DNA of 64,000 nt, from NCBI RefSeq assembly GCF_001423405.1, contig NZ_LMNS01000034.1, positions 526-64,525 on the forward strand, given 5' to 3'. Source of the DNA: Methylobacterium sp. Leaf123 (lineage in GTDB: Bacteria; Pseudomonadota; Alphaproteobacteria; Rhizobiales; Beijerinckiaceae). This document shows, piece after piece, positions 45,646 to 54,357 of this stretch. The notes under the pieces are model-generated. The model was not told where the DNA came from, ran no database searches, and saw nothing but the letters and a program-made list of their open reading frames with translations. Position 1 is the stretch's first letter, and every line of letters starts with the position of its first letter. The translations under genes and the position numbers were made by a program.

Positions 45646-47907
45646 ATGACCGTTCAGATCAGCCCGGCGGCTGGCCGCGACCGTTTCGTCGGCAGCGCCG
45701 TCAGCCGCGTCGATGGCCCGGCCAAGGTCACCGGCCTCGCCAAATATGCCGGCGAGTTCGCCGCGCCCGACCTCGCCTACGGCGTGGTCGTGTCGAGCGC
45801 CATCGCCAAGGGCAGCATCCGCAGCATCGACGCCGCCGCCGCGGAAGCGGTGCCCGGCGTCATCAAGGTGATCACCCACGAGAACCGCCCGGCCACCTCC
45901 GACAACCCGGAGGATTACCAGGATGCGGTGGCGCCCCCCGGCGCGCCGTTCCAGGCGCTGGCGACGAACCGCATCGTCTTCTCCGGCCAGCCGGTGGCCC
46001 TCGTCGTCGCCGAGGATTTCGAGACGGCGCGCTACGCCGCCTCCCTGGTGCGGGTCGATTACGGGGTCGTCGCTCCGCGCACCGACCTCGAAGCGCAGGC
46101 GCCCGAGGCCTACGATCCGCCGATGAAGCGGGCCGGCATCAAGCCGCCGCCGGAGCCGTGGGGCGACGCCGCAAAGGCGTTCGACGCCGCCGAAATCCGC
46201 GTCAACGGCCAGTACCGGATGGCCGACGAGCACCACAACCCAATGGAGCCGCACGCCTCCACCGTCGTCGTGGAGAAGGACGGCACCTACACGGTCTACG
46301 ACAAGATCCAGGGCGTCTCGAACACCCACGACTACATCGCCAGCGCCTTCGGCCTGAAGCCGGAACAGGTGCGGGTGTTGAACCCCTATCTCGGCGGCGG
46401 CTTCGGCTCGGGCCTACGCCCGCAATACCAGCTCTTCCTGGCAATGCTGGCAGCAAAGGATCTCGGCCGCTCGGTGCGGGTGACGCTGACCCGTGACCAG
46501 ATGTGGTCCTTCACCTACCGTTCGGAGGCGCTCCAGACCGTCTCGCTCGGCGCCGACCGCTCGGGCAAGCTCACCGCGCTCAAGCACGACGCGGTGCAGG
46601 GCACCTCGTCTTACGAGGATTACCAGGAGGTCGTCGTCAATTGGTCGGGGGTGCTCTACGAGTGTGACAACGTCGCGCTCACCTACAGCTTGGCCAAGCT
46701 CGACACCCCGACGCCGGGCGACATGCGCGCGCCGGGTGCCGTGACCGGCGTCTACGCCATCGAGACGGCGATGGACGAGCTGGCCTACGCCACCGGTCAG
46801 GACCCGATCGCGCTCCGCTTGAAGAACTACACCGAGAGCGACCCGACCGAGGACAAGCCGTTCGGCTCCAAGGCCCTGAAGGAGTGCTTCCATCAGGGCG
46901 CCGAGCGCTTCGGCTGGAGCCGGCGCAACCCGCAGCCGCGCTCCATGCGCGAAGGCCGGGAACTCGTCGGCTGGGGCATGGCCACCGGCATTTGGGAATC
47001 GATGATGATGCAGTCGAGCGCGCATGCCGTGCTCACCGCGGACGGCCGGCTCGAGGTCGGCAACCAGACGGGCGACCTCGGCACCGGCACCTACACGATC
47101 CTGACCCAGATCGCCGCCGATACGCTTGGCCTGCCGCTTGATCACGTCACGACCAAGCTCGGCGACACCAAGCTCGCCAAGGCGCCCGTGGCCGGCGGCT
47201 CGTGGACGGCGGCCTCCTCCGGCACCGCCGTGATGAAGGCTTGCCACGATATCGCCGAGCAGGCGTTCAAGCTGGCCCGCGGCATGGAGAACTCACCGCT
47301 CGCCAATGCCGATTTCGAGCGCGTGGTGTTCTCGAACGGTCGGATCGAGGTGGCGGGCGATCCGTCCAAGAGCGTGGCGCTCGCCGACGTTCTAAAGGCG
47401 ACCGGCACGCCGAAGCTGGAAGCGACCGGCGAGGCCGCTCCGGACAAGGATTTCGCGCAAGAATACGAGGCCTACACCCATTCGGCGATCTTCGCGGAGG
47501 TGAAGATCGACGAGGAACTCGGCCAAGTGCGCTGCACCCGCGTGGTCTCGGCCATCGCGGCGGGCAAGATCATCAACCTTAAGACCGCCCGCAGCCAGAT
47601 CCTCGGCGGCGTCGTCATGGGCATCGGCTCGGCCCTGCACGAGGAATCAATGCTCGACCACCGCATCGGCCGGTTCATGAACCACAATCTCGGCGAGTAC
47701 CACGTACCGGTCCATGCCGACATTCACGACATCGACGTGATCTTCGTCGACGAGGAGGACAAGGCAAACCCCCTCGGCGTGAAGGGCCTCGGCGAGATCG
47801 GCATCGTCGGCGTGGCCGCCGCGATCTCGAACGCGGTCTACCACGCCACCGGCAAGCGCATCCGCCACCTGCCGATCACGCCCGACAAGATCTTGGGCGA
47901 GGACTGA
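45646..47907 (+). CDS. paoC: Aldehyde oxidoreductase, molybdenum cofactor subunit
   Basis: 753 residues. It begins with the usual SRVDGPAKVTGLAKYAGEF, has HHNPMEPHAS, LGGGFGSGLR and the catalytic Glu in VKGLGEIGIVG (about residue 717). It belongs to the xanthine oxidase family; as in PaoC the enzyme probably oxidises aldehydes to acids with a molybdenum cytosine dinucleotide cofactor. AAGGAGCAGCC precedes the ATG. A gene for a PaoD-type insertion chaperone is not adjacent. A strong terminator follows. Confidence 0.94.
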   Translation: MTVQISPAAGRDRFVGSAVSRVDGPAKVTGLAKYAGEFAAPDLAYGVVVSSAIAKGSIRSIDAAAAEAVPGVIKVITHENRPATSDNPEDYQDAVAPPGAPFQALATNRIVFSGQPVALVVAEDFETARYAASLVRVDYGVVAPRTDLEAQAPEAYDPPMKRAGIKPPPEPWGDAAKAFDAAEIRVNGQYRMADEHHNPMEPHASTVVVEKDGTYTVYDKIQGVSNTHDYIASAFGLKPEQVRVLNPYLGGGFGSGLRPQYQLFLAMLAAKDLGRSVRVTLTRDQMWSFTYRSEALQTVSLGADRSGKLTALKHDAVQGTSSYEDYQEVVVNWSGVLYECDNVALTYSLAKLDTPTPGDMRAPGAVTGVYAIETAMDELAYATGQDPIALRLKNYTESDPTEDKPFGSKALKECFHQGAERFGWSRRNPQPRSMREGRELVGWGMATGIWESMMMQSSAHAVLTADGRLEVGNQTGDLGTGTYTILTQIAADTLGLPLDHVTTKLGDTKLAKAPVAGGSWTAASSGTAVMKACHDIAEQAFKLARGMENSPLANADFERVVFSNGRIEVAGDPSKSVALADVLKATGTPKLEATGEAAPDKDFAQEYEAYTHSAIFAEVKIDEELGQVRCTRVVSAIAAGKIINLKTARSQILGGVVMGIGSALHEESMLDHRIGRFMNHNLGEYHVPVHADIHDIDVIFVDEEDKANPLGVKGLGEIGIVGVAAAISNAVYHATGKRIRHLPITPDKILGED

Positions 47908-47932
47908 ACCACCCCGTCACCTTGAAGACAGA

Positions 47933-47968
47933 AGCCCCGCCGGCCCCGTGCCGGTGGGGCTTTCTTTT
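47933..47968 (+). terminator. Terminator of the pao operon
   Basis: AGCCCCGCCGGC (47933-47944) pairs with GCCGGTGGGGCT (47950-47961), with one G-T pair and a five-base loop, followed by TTCTTTT. Confidence 0.85.
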
Positions 47969-48095
47969 GAGAGCCGGCTCCGGCAACCCGCGCAACGGGT
48001 TCGGATGAAGCGCGCCTCCTTCCGCTCGATGCGCTAAATCTGCACGCGCCTTGCTAGTCCGCGCCGTCGCCGCGTCTGATCCCGAGCCTTCAGCC

Positions 48096-48464
48096 TTGAA
48101 CACCCTTCTCGTCTTTCTCGGTGCCGGCCTCGGCGGCGTGATGCGCCACGGCGTCAACTTCTGGGCCGTGCGGCTCGGGTCGAGCTTCCCGTGGGGCACG
48201 CTCGGCATCAACGTCGCCGGCTCGGTGCTGATGGGGATCGTCACCGGCTGGTTCGCCCTGCGCGGCGGGCCGCCTCAGGCGCGGCTGTTCGTGGCCACCG
48301 GAATCCTGGGCGGCTTCACCACCTTCTCGACCTTTTCCCTCGAAGCCGTCACCCTGATGGAGCGCGGCGATAGCCTGGCGGCGCTCGCCTATGTGCTCGT
48401 CTCGGTGCTGGCGGGCATCGGCGGGCTCGCCCTGGCGCTGATCGTGATGCGCCACGTCCTGTGA
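48096..48464 (+). CDS. crcB: CrcB/Fluc fluoride channel
   Basis: About 122 residues from TTG 48096 (NTLLVFLGAGLGGVMRHG), with the Fluc landmarks GTLGINVAGSVLMG and ATGILGGFTTFSTFSLE and four hydrophobic spans. It forms a dimeric fluoride exporter in the inner membrane. Neither an ATG nor a good ribosome-binding site is visible; TTG 48051 is the other in-frame start. I see no crcB-type fluoride riboswitch in the spacer. The stop overlaps a GTG of the next gene. Confidence 0.9.
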   Translation: MNTLLVFLGAGLGGVMRHGVNFWAVRLGSSFPWGTLGINVAGSVLMGIVTGWFALRGGPPQARLFVATGILGGFTTFSTFSLEAVTLMERGDSLAALAYVLVSVLAGIGGLALALIVMRHVL

Positions 48465-48475
48465 GGGAGGAAGCG

Positions 48476-48913
48476 GTGAGCGAATGGCTCCTGTCGTGGC
48501 GCTTCTGGGCGCTGCTCTCCGCCGGCTTTGCGGCCGCCACGGCGATCCTCGCCAAGGTCGGCATCGACGGTGTGGCGCCGGATGTGGCGACCTTCATCCG
48601 AACGCTCGTCGTGGTGGCGCTTGCCGGGGCGATCCTCCTCGCCGCCGGTCAGGCGCAGGAGCTTGGCCGCGTCTCCGGCAGAAACCTCGTCTTTCTGACC
48701 CTGTCGGGGCTCGCCACCGGGGCATCCTGGCTCTGCTACTTCCGGGCGCTCGCGCTGGGTGACGCCGGCCGCGTCGCGCCGCTGGACAAGCTGAGCGTCG
48801 TGTTGGTGGCCGTGTTCGGCGTCCTCTTCCTCGGCGAGCGCCTCGCGCCCCATCACTGGCTCGGCGTCGGGTTGATCGCGGCGGGCGCGGGGCTGCTGGC
48901 ATGGCGGGCCTGA
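48476..48913 (+). CDS. EamA-family single-domain membrane transporter
   Basis: 145 residues with five hydrophobic spans, half the length of typical ten-span EamA exporters, as in the BAT-like five-span group of the drug/metabolite superfamily. The conserved 'YFRALALGDAGRVAPLDKLSVVL' and 'FLGERL' motif near the end support the assignment. GTG 48476 has GGGAGGAAGCG upstream. Likely works as a dimer. It overlaps the VanX-type gene and is coupled to crcB, so all three form an operon. Confidence 0.8.
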   Translation: MSEWLLSWRFWALLSAGFAAATAILAKVGIDGVAPDVATFIRTLVVVALAGAILLAAGQAQELGRVSGRNLVFLTLSGLATGASWLCYFRALALGDAGRVAPLDKLSVVLVAVFGVLFLGERLAPHHWLGVGLIAAGAGLLAWRA

Positions 48914-49575
48914 TGCGCGCCGTGCTGACGGGCCTCGCCCTTGCCGCCTCCCAGCCGGCCTCAGCGGAGGCCGATCCCTTCGTCGATGCCGCCCGGCACG
49001 TGCCGGGGTTCGCCCTCGACATGCGCTATGCCGGTGCCGACAATTTCGTCGGCCGGCCCATTGCCGGCTACGAGGCGCCGCGCTGCCTGCTCACTCCGCA
49101 GGCCGCCCACGCGCTGGCCCGGGTGCAGGCGTCGCTGGCACCGGACGGTCTCGGCCTGAAGGTGTTCGACTGCTACCGCCCGCGTCAGGCGGTGGCCGAC
49201 TTCGCCGCCTGGGCGCGCGACCCGGCCGACACGCGCATGAAGGCCGCCTATTACCCGCGGACCGACAAGGCGGATCTGTTCCGCCTCGGCTACATCGCCG
49301 AGCGCTCGTCGCATTCCCGCGGCTCGACCGTGGACCTGACGCTGGTGCGCCTCGGGGACGGCGCCGAACTCGACATGGGCACGCCGTTCGACCTGTTCGA
49401 CCCGGCCTCGGCAACGGATTTTTCCGGGGTCAGCCCGATCCAGGCGGGCAACCGCCACCGCCTGCGCGACGCGATGATTCGCGCCGGTTTCGTACCCTAC
49501 GCCCAGGAATGGTGGCACTTCACCCTCAAGGGCGAGCCCTACCCCGACACGGCCTTCGACCGGCCCGTTCGCTGA
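48913..49575 (+). CDS. ddpX: Exported D-Ala-D-Ala dipeptidase (VanX/DdpX family)
   Basis: 220 residues. Signal peptide (ASA/EA). Zinc ligands and catalytic residues: His134 and Asp141 in SSHSRGSTVDLTL, Glu199 and His202 in EWWHF, Arg89 in DCYRPRQA; the spacings (7 and 3) equal those in VanX. It cleaves D-Ala-D-Ala, here most likely for recycling of wall peptides rather than glycopeptide resistance, as no vanHA or two-component genes are near. ATG 48913 overlaps the upstream stop (TGATG); ATG 48901 is in frame. Confidence 0.92.
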   Translation: MRAVLTGLALAASQPASAEADPFVDAARHVPGFALDMRYAGADNFVGRPIAGYEAPRCLLTPQAAHALARVQASLAPDGLGLKVFDCYRPRQAVADFAAWARDPADTRMKAAYYPRTDKADLFRLGYIAERSSHSRGSTVDLTLVRLGDGAELDMGTPFDLFDPASATDFSGVSPIQAGNRHRLRDAMIRAGFVPYAQEWWHFTLKGEPYPDTAFDRPVR

Positions 49576-49743
49576 TCGGCGCCGTCCGACCGCGCCAAAC
49601 CGCGATGCCGCAGGGATTTTCCAGAGCGGATTGAATTGTTCTAAATCGATAGTGCAAAGCCTCACAACAGAACTCAATTAAAGCATTTCCAATGTTTTGA
49701 AGATCACTTGCGCAATATCGACAGATGGAGCCATGATGAATGC
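49576..49743 (+). promoter_or_regulatory. A/T-rich spacer with an iron-control-like half-site
   Basis: From about 49615 to 49725 the DNA is far richer in A/T than its surroundings. It includes GATTGAATTGTTCTAAA (about 49630-49646), whose right half TTCTAAA equals the half-site of Irr-type iron control elements, while the left half is degenerate. It presumably carries the promoter for the two small genes downstream. Confidence 0.35.
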
Positions 49744-50055
49744 ATGGCACACCTTCTGACATCTCCCAACGCTTCTCACGTCGGCGCGTGGCCCGCGCGG
49801 GCCGATACGCTCACCTCGGTCCGCGAAGGCCCCGGCGGCATAGCCGGATTGCTCGCGGCCCTCGACGCCTTGCTCGAATCCGTGCGCCTCGCATGGTGGG
49901 ACGGCTCCTCCCTCGGCTTGAGCCGGGGCGGGCTCGAATTCCTGGTTGGGCTGGAACCGGGCGACGCGACACCGCCGCGGCTGGTGCCGGTCGAAGCCCG
50001 CATGCGGGCAAGGGCCCAGGGACAGGGGCTGGGACAGGCGCGGGTGCAGGCATGA
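49744..50055 (+). CDS. Small hypothetical protein
   Basis: 103 residues, no signal or membrane segment. A central helical part (GGIAGLLAALDALLESVRLAW) is followed by a Gln/Arg/Ala-rich tail. ATG 49744 used; the longer frame from 49708 crosses the A/T-rich spacer. Its TGA overlaps the next ATG, so the two small genes act together. No family recognised. Confidence 0.55.
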   Translation: MAHLLTSPNASHVGAWPARADTLTSVREGPGGIAGLLAALDALLESVRLAWWDGSSLGLSRGGLEFLVGLEPGDATPPRLVPVEARMRARAQGQGLGQARVQA

Positions 50056-50378
50056 GCACCGGTCTCGTCACGGCCCCGCCCGACGCGGCGGAGCGGAACG
50101 CCCAGGGCACGTTGGAGCAGGCGCTCACGACCGCCTTCTGGCAGGCGCTTCAGCGCGAGCCGATGCATGTCATGGCCGCACTCGAAGCCGCGGCGCGCAC
50201 CGTCGGTACGCTCTACCGGCAGGTGGCCGCCGCCCACGGCCCCGATGGGCATTGCCCCTGCGGCTGGGTGCCCGACCCGGAAACCGACCTCATCGTCCTG
50301 GAAGCGATGCTTGCTGCGGCCCTCTCCCGCCCGGCCCAGCGGGATCTCGTCGACATGGTGCCGGCCGGGCGGGCCTGA
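50052..50378 (+). CDS. Small hypothetical protein with HCPCGW motif
   Basis: 108 residues, mostly helical (LEQALTTAFWQALQREP, VMAALEAAARTVGTLY), with the motif HCPCGWVPD in a turn, which might bind metal or be redox-active. ATGA overlap with the preceding small gene. The protein looks cytosolic. Not recognised. Confidence 0.58.
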   Translation: MSTGLVTAPPDAAERNAQGTLEQALTTAFWQALQREPMHVMAALEAAARTVGTLYRQVAAAHGPDGHCPCGWVPDPETDLIVLEAMLAAALSRPAQRDLVDMVPAGRA

Positions 50379-50499
50379 GCGGTCCGGCGAACATCGCTGC
50401 GAGAATCAGCCGCTAGATTTCGCAAGCGGCTGGCCATACCGCGAATCGGCGAGGCAGCCCCCCTCCATGGGGCCGCACGCCGCCGGCTTCGCCTCAGGA

Positions 50500-51132
50500 T
50501 CAGACCGTCGCGCCCGCCTCCAGCAAGGCCTCGTCTTCGTCGTCGGCCTCGCCGTCGATCTCGGCATCGGCCTCTTCGTGGCCGGTCACGCCCGCGGCTT
50601 CCGCGAGGTTGCGGGCGACGCGGCGCAGGAGCTTGCGCAGGCGGCGGCGCTCCTTGTTGTCGAAGTCTTCGAGCAGTTCGGCCTCGACCTCGTCCCAGAT
50701 CCGCTCGATCGCGGCGGCCTTGGCAAAGCCCGTCTCGGTGAGGCGCACGCGCACGATGCGCCCGTCGCCGGCTTCGGCCCGGCGCTCGACGAAGCCGAGG
50801 GCGGCCAGCCGCGAGATCGTCTTCGAGGCGGTCGGCGGGCGCACCCGCAGGGTCGCGGCGAGATCGCCCATGGTCATGCTGCCGGCCGCCGCCAGCGCCT
50901 GCACCACCTGCTCCTGGCCGGCGAACAGGTCGAGCTCGGCGAGCCGGTCGCCGATCCGGGCGCGGTGGAGCCGCGCCGCCTGGACCAGCGCCCAGCCGAC
51001 GCTCTTGGCCGCCGGGGGGCGCAGCCGCTTGACGGTCTTGCCACCCTTGTCCTTAGCCGCGCTTTTGCCGCCCGACGGAGCGGGGGCCTCGCCGTGTGTC
51101 GCCACGGCGAGCGCTTCATTTGCCGCCGACAT
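50500..51132 (-). CDS. MarR-family transcriptional regulator
   Basis: 210 residues. A Lys/Ala-rich N-terminal extension (1-40) precedes a MarR winged helix (about 45-165): the recognition part MTMGDLAATLRVRPPTASKTISRLAALGFVERRAEAGDGR... with the Asp-Gly-Arg wing. The last 40 residues are an acidic tail (EEADAEIDGEADDEDEA), unusual for the family. ATG 51132 has AAGGGAAACC upstream. The target is unknown; the large glycosyltransferase gene starts 245 bases away in divergent orientation. Confidence 0.88.
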   Translation of the reverse strand: MSAANEALAVATHGEAPAPSGGKSAAKDKGGKTVKRLRPPAAKSVGWALVQAARLHRARIGDRLAELDLFAGQEQVVQALAAAGSMTMGDLAATLRVRPPTASKTISRLAALGFVERRAEAGDGRIVRVRLTETGFAKAAAIERIWDEVEAELLEDFDNKERRRLRKLLRRVARNLAEAAGVTGHEEADAEIDGEADDEDEALLEAGATV

Positions 51133-51377
51133 GATCCGGTTTCCCTTCACGGACGTGCGGGCTCCTGAACGATGCCCGGAAAGAGTGCCCTCTGGGCGGC
51201 CCGCAGGGCAAGCATCTGCCGACCGGCGATGAAACTTCGATGACAGAAGTGATTCCCTTTGCCCCCACGGGCCGACAACACACCGCTTTTGCAAGAAACC
51301 GCTTCACGGCACGGCCGATTTCGTGGATTCCCCCGCCGCATGAGCTTCCATCGAAACCGAGACGGCGGGCTGTGTTC

Positions 51378-53558
51378 ATGAAGCGCCGCGAGGCGCTCGG
51401 CCTCTACCCCCTGCGCGACCTGCGCCGCGGCGCCGAAGGCGCCTGGAGCGCGACCGGCCCCGATCCGGTCTTCGCGTTCGGCCCGGCGGACGCGGTGACG
51501 GCTCTCTCGGGCCAGCGCGTCCGCCTCCGCTGCCGTCCGGATTCGGTGCGACCGGTGCTCGCGGTCGACGTGCCGGGCGAGGTCGAGCCGCGGCGCTACC
51601 GGCTCACCTTGCGGGATGGCGGCACCGACGACCTGATCCGCCTGCCGCCCAGCGCGAGCGCGCTGCGCCTGGAAGCCGCCGAAGCGGGCCCGCGCTTTCG
51701 CCTCGATGCGGTGCGGATCGAACCGGCGGGCCGGATCGAGGCGGCGCTCCTGTCCGCCCAAAAGATCATCGAACGGTTGCCGCCGCAGGAGCGCCGGCCG
51801 CTGCGCCTCCTGCGCCGCGCCGTCGGCCTGCTGCGCAGCGTGCCGCCCGGCGAGATCTGGCGCCGCCTCACCCGCGCCGCCCAGACCCACCGTCCGCCCG
51901 CCAGCTACGCCGCCTGGATTCAGGCGGTGGAAGCCAAGGCCCTGCCCTCCACCGAGATCATGCGGGCGCAGCTCGCACCCCTGCCGGAGCGCCCGCTGAT
52001 CTCCCTCCTCATCGCGGCCGGCGACGCCGATCCGGTCCAGCTCGGGGAGACGGTCGCGAGCCTGCAAGCGCAGCTCTACCCGGATTGGGAGCTGTGCCTC
52101 GCCGCCACGTCCTCGGCCGCGCTCGACGCGCTGGCGGCGCAGGACAGCCGCATCCGTCTGCTGCCGCCCGCCGACGGCAAGGCGGCCTCCCTCGATGCCG
52201 CGCTGGCACAGGCGCGCGGCGCCTCTCTCGCAACGATGGAGCCCGGCGACCGGCTCGCGCCGCACGCCCTCCTCGCCCTCGTCCGGCGGCTCGCCCGCGA
52301 ACCCGACCTCGACCTGCTCTACACGGACGAGGACCGGATCGGGCCGGAGGGCGAGCGCCGCGATCCCTCCTTCAAGCCGGATTGGTCGCCCGAGACGCTC
52401 GAGAGCAGCTTCTATATCGGCGGGCTCGCCCTCTATCGCACCGCCCTGGTGCGGGCGGTCGGCGGCTTTCCGGCGGACAGCGAGGGCGCGCACGACTACG
52501 ACCTCGCGCTCCGCGTGACTGAGCGGAGCGAGCGCATCGGCCACGTCGCGCAGATGCTCTGCCATCGCCGCGCCGCCACGCCCGATCCGGAGGCCGCCGC
52601 TCGCGCACTAACTGGGCGCGCCCGGCGCACCGGTGGGCTCGATGCGGTCCGCGCGCTCACGCCCGAGCATTTTGCCCTGCGGCGCACGCGCGCGACGCGC
52701 CCGCTCGTCTCCCTGGTGATCCCGACCGCCGGGCGCGACAGCCTCATCGGCGGGCGCAGCATCGATCTGCTCGCCGCTTGCCTCGCCAGCATCCGCGAGA
52801 CGGGCAGCTACGCAAACATCGAGATCGTGGCGGTGGATAACGGCGACCTGCGCCCGCCGACGCGGGCGGCGATCGAGCGGTTCGGGGCGCGCAGCGTGAC
52901 CTGGGACAAGCCGGTCTTCAACGTCGCCGCCAAGATGAATCTCGGCGCGAAGGCGGCGAGCGGCGAGGTTCTGGTCTTCCTCAACGACGACATCAGCATC
53001 CTCACGCCGGACTGGATCGCGGCGATGCTGGCCTTGTTACAGATCCCCGGCGTCGGCGCGGTCGGTCCCAAGCTCCTGTTCGAGGATGGCAGCCTGCAAC
53101 ATGCGGGCGTGGTCTTCGGTGAGGGCCTGCCGAACCATGTCCGCCGTGGCTTTCCCGGTGATGACGCCGGGTATCACGGTTCGAGCCTGGCCAACCGCAA
53201 TTATCTCGCCGTGACCGGCGCCTGCATGATGGTGCGGCGGTCCGATTTCGAGGCCATCCAGGGCTTCGACGAAGGTTACGCCATCAACTACAACGACATC
53301 GACCTCTGCCTGCGCCTCGGCGAGCGCGGCCTGCGCACGGTCTATTGCGCCGAGGCGAGCCTGCACCATTACGAGAGCCGCAACCGCATCCCCACCGTCG
53401 ATCCCGCCGAGCAGGCGCGCTTCCGCAAGCGGTGGGGGGCGCGGCTCGCCCGCGACCCGTACTACCCGGACCCGTTCGGCATCCGCCCGCCCGCCTTCAC
53501 CCTCGATGCCGAGCGGTTTCCGGCCGCGGCGGAGCGCATGGTAGAGGCGTGGCGATGA
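51378..53558 (+). CDS. Tandem GT2-type glycosyltransferase
   Basis: 726 residues. After an N-terminal beta-rich region (1-190) comes a GT2-like domain (about 205-440) with LISLLIAAGDADPV and LLYTDEDRIG. A second GT2 domain (about 450-690) has LVSLVIPTAGRDSL, VFLNDDISILTPDWI, and INYNDIDLCLR. This 'rhamnan/O-antigen' design is typical of enzymes that build polysaccharide backbones. ATG 51378 is chosen; an upstream frame from 51240 is possible. It lies 31 bases before rfbF and probably heads the deoxysugar operon. Confidence 0.85.
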   Translation: MKRREALGLYPLRDLRRGAEGAWSATGPDPVFAFGPADAVTALSGQRVRLRCRPDSVRPVLAVDVPGEVEPRRYRLTLRDGGTDDLIRLPPSASALRLEAAEAGPRFRLDAVRIEPAGRIEAALLSAQKIIERLPPQERRPLRLLRRAVGLLRSVPPGEIWRRLTRAAQTHRPPASYAAWIQAVEAKALPSTEIMRAQLAPLPERPLISLLIAAGDADPVQLGETVASLQAQLYPDWELCLAATSSAALDALAAQDSRIRLLPPADGKAASLDAALAQARGASLATMEPGDRLAPHALLALVRRLAREPDLDLLYTDEDRIGPEGERRDPSFKPDWSPETLESSFYIGGLALYRTALVRAVGGFPADSEGAHDYDLALRVTERSERIGHVAQMLCHRRAATPDPEAAARALTGRARRTGGLDAVRALTPEHFALRRTRATRPLVSLVIPTAGRDSLIGGRSIDLLAACLASIRETGSYANIEIVAVDNGDLRPPTRAAIERFGARSVTWDKPVFNVAAKMNLGAKAASGEVLVFLNDDISILTPDWIAAMLALLQIPGVGAVGPKLLFEDGSLQHAGVVFGEGLPNHVRRGFPGDDAGYHGSSLANRNYLAVTGACMMVRRSDFEAIQGFDEGYAINYNDIDLCLRLGERGLRTVYCAEASLHHYESRNRIPTVDPAEQARFRKRWGARLARDPYYPDPFGIRPPAFTLDAERFPAAAERMVEAWR

Positions 53559-53589
53559 CGACGACGACACACAGACCCGGAGACGACCT

Positions 53590-54357
53590 GTGAAGGCGGT
53601 GATCCTCGCGGGCGGGCTCGGCACGCGGCTCTCGGAGGAGACCGTGGTGCGCCCCAAGCCCATGCTGGAGATCGGCGGACGGCCGATCCTCTGGCACATC
53701 ATGCAGATCTTCGCCGCCCACGGCGTCAGCGAGTTCGTGATCTGCCTTGGCTACAAGGGCTACGTCATCAAGGAGTTTTTCCTCAATTACCGCCTGCACT
53801 TGAGCGACGTGACGCTCGATCTCGGCCGGGGCGACGTGCAGTTCCACCGCTCGGCGGCCGAGGACTGGAAGGTCTCGCTGATCGAGACCGGTGACGCCAC
53901 CATGACTGGCGGACGCCTCAAGCGGGTGCGCGAGTATCTCGGCGAGGACGATTTCTTCATGACCTACGGCGACGGCGTCGCCGATATCGACCTCACGGCG
54001 CTGGCCGCCTTCCACAGGGCGCATGGGCGCCTCGCGACCCTGACGGCCGTGGTGCCGCCGGGCCGCTTCGGCGCCCTCGACCTCGCGGGCGACGCCGTCC
54101 GCAGCTTTCGTGAGAAGCCGGCGGGCGATGGGGCGACGATCAATGGTGGCTTCTTCGTGCTCTCGCCGAAAGTCCTCGACCGGATCGAGGGCGACGCCAC
54201 CGTGTGGGAGAGCGGCCCCCTGGAGAGCCTCGCCCGCGACGGTCAGCTCCACGCCTATCATCATCGCGGCTTCTGGCAGGCGATGGACACCCTGCGCGAC
54301 AAGAAGCACCTCGAAGAGCTCTGGGCCCGCGGCGACGCGCCCTGGAAGGTGTGGTGA
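53590..54357 (+). CDS. rfbF: Glucose-1-phosphate cytidylyltransferase
   Basis: 255 residues from GTG. The nucleotidyltransferase signature VILAGGLGTRLSEET, PKPMLEIGGRPILWHIM, and the family-specific CLGYKGYVIKEFFLNY are clear. It forms CDP-glucose from CTP and glucose 1-phosphate, the first step to CDP-linked deoxysugars. TGATG overlap with the dehydratase gene. Confidence 0.96.
   Translation: MKAVILAGGLGTRLSEETVVRPKPMLEIGGRPILWHIMQIFAAHGVSEFVICLGYKGYVIKEFFLNYRLHLSDVTLDLGRGDVQFHRSAAEDWKVSLIETGDATMTGGRLKRVREYLGEDDFFMTYGDGVADIDLTALAAFHRAHGRLATLTAVVPPGRFGALDLAGDAVRSFREKPAGDGATINGGFFVLSPKVLDRIEGDATVWESGPLESLARDGQLHAYHHRGFWQAMDTLRDKKHLEELWARGDAPWKVW

Noticed and set aside
47969..48095. A fluoride riboswitch before crcB
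   Set aside because: The spacer lacks the conserved crcB-motif stems and the typical end; nothing beyond GC-rich sequence is seen.
48913..49575. Glycopeptide resistance gene vanX
   Set aside because: Zinc-site spacing matches VanX, but vanH, vanA and the sensor genes are absent and the protein has a signal peptide, so a wall-recycling role is more likely.
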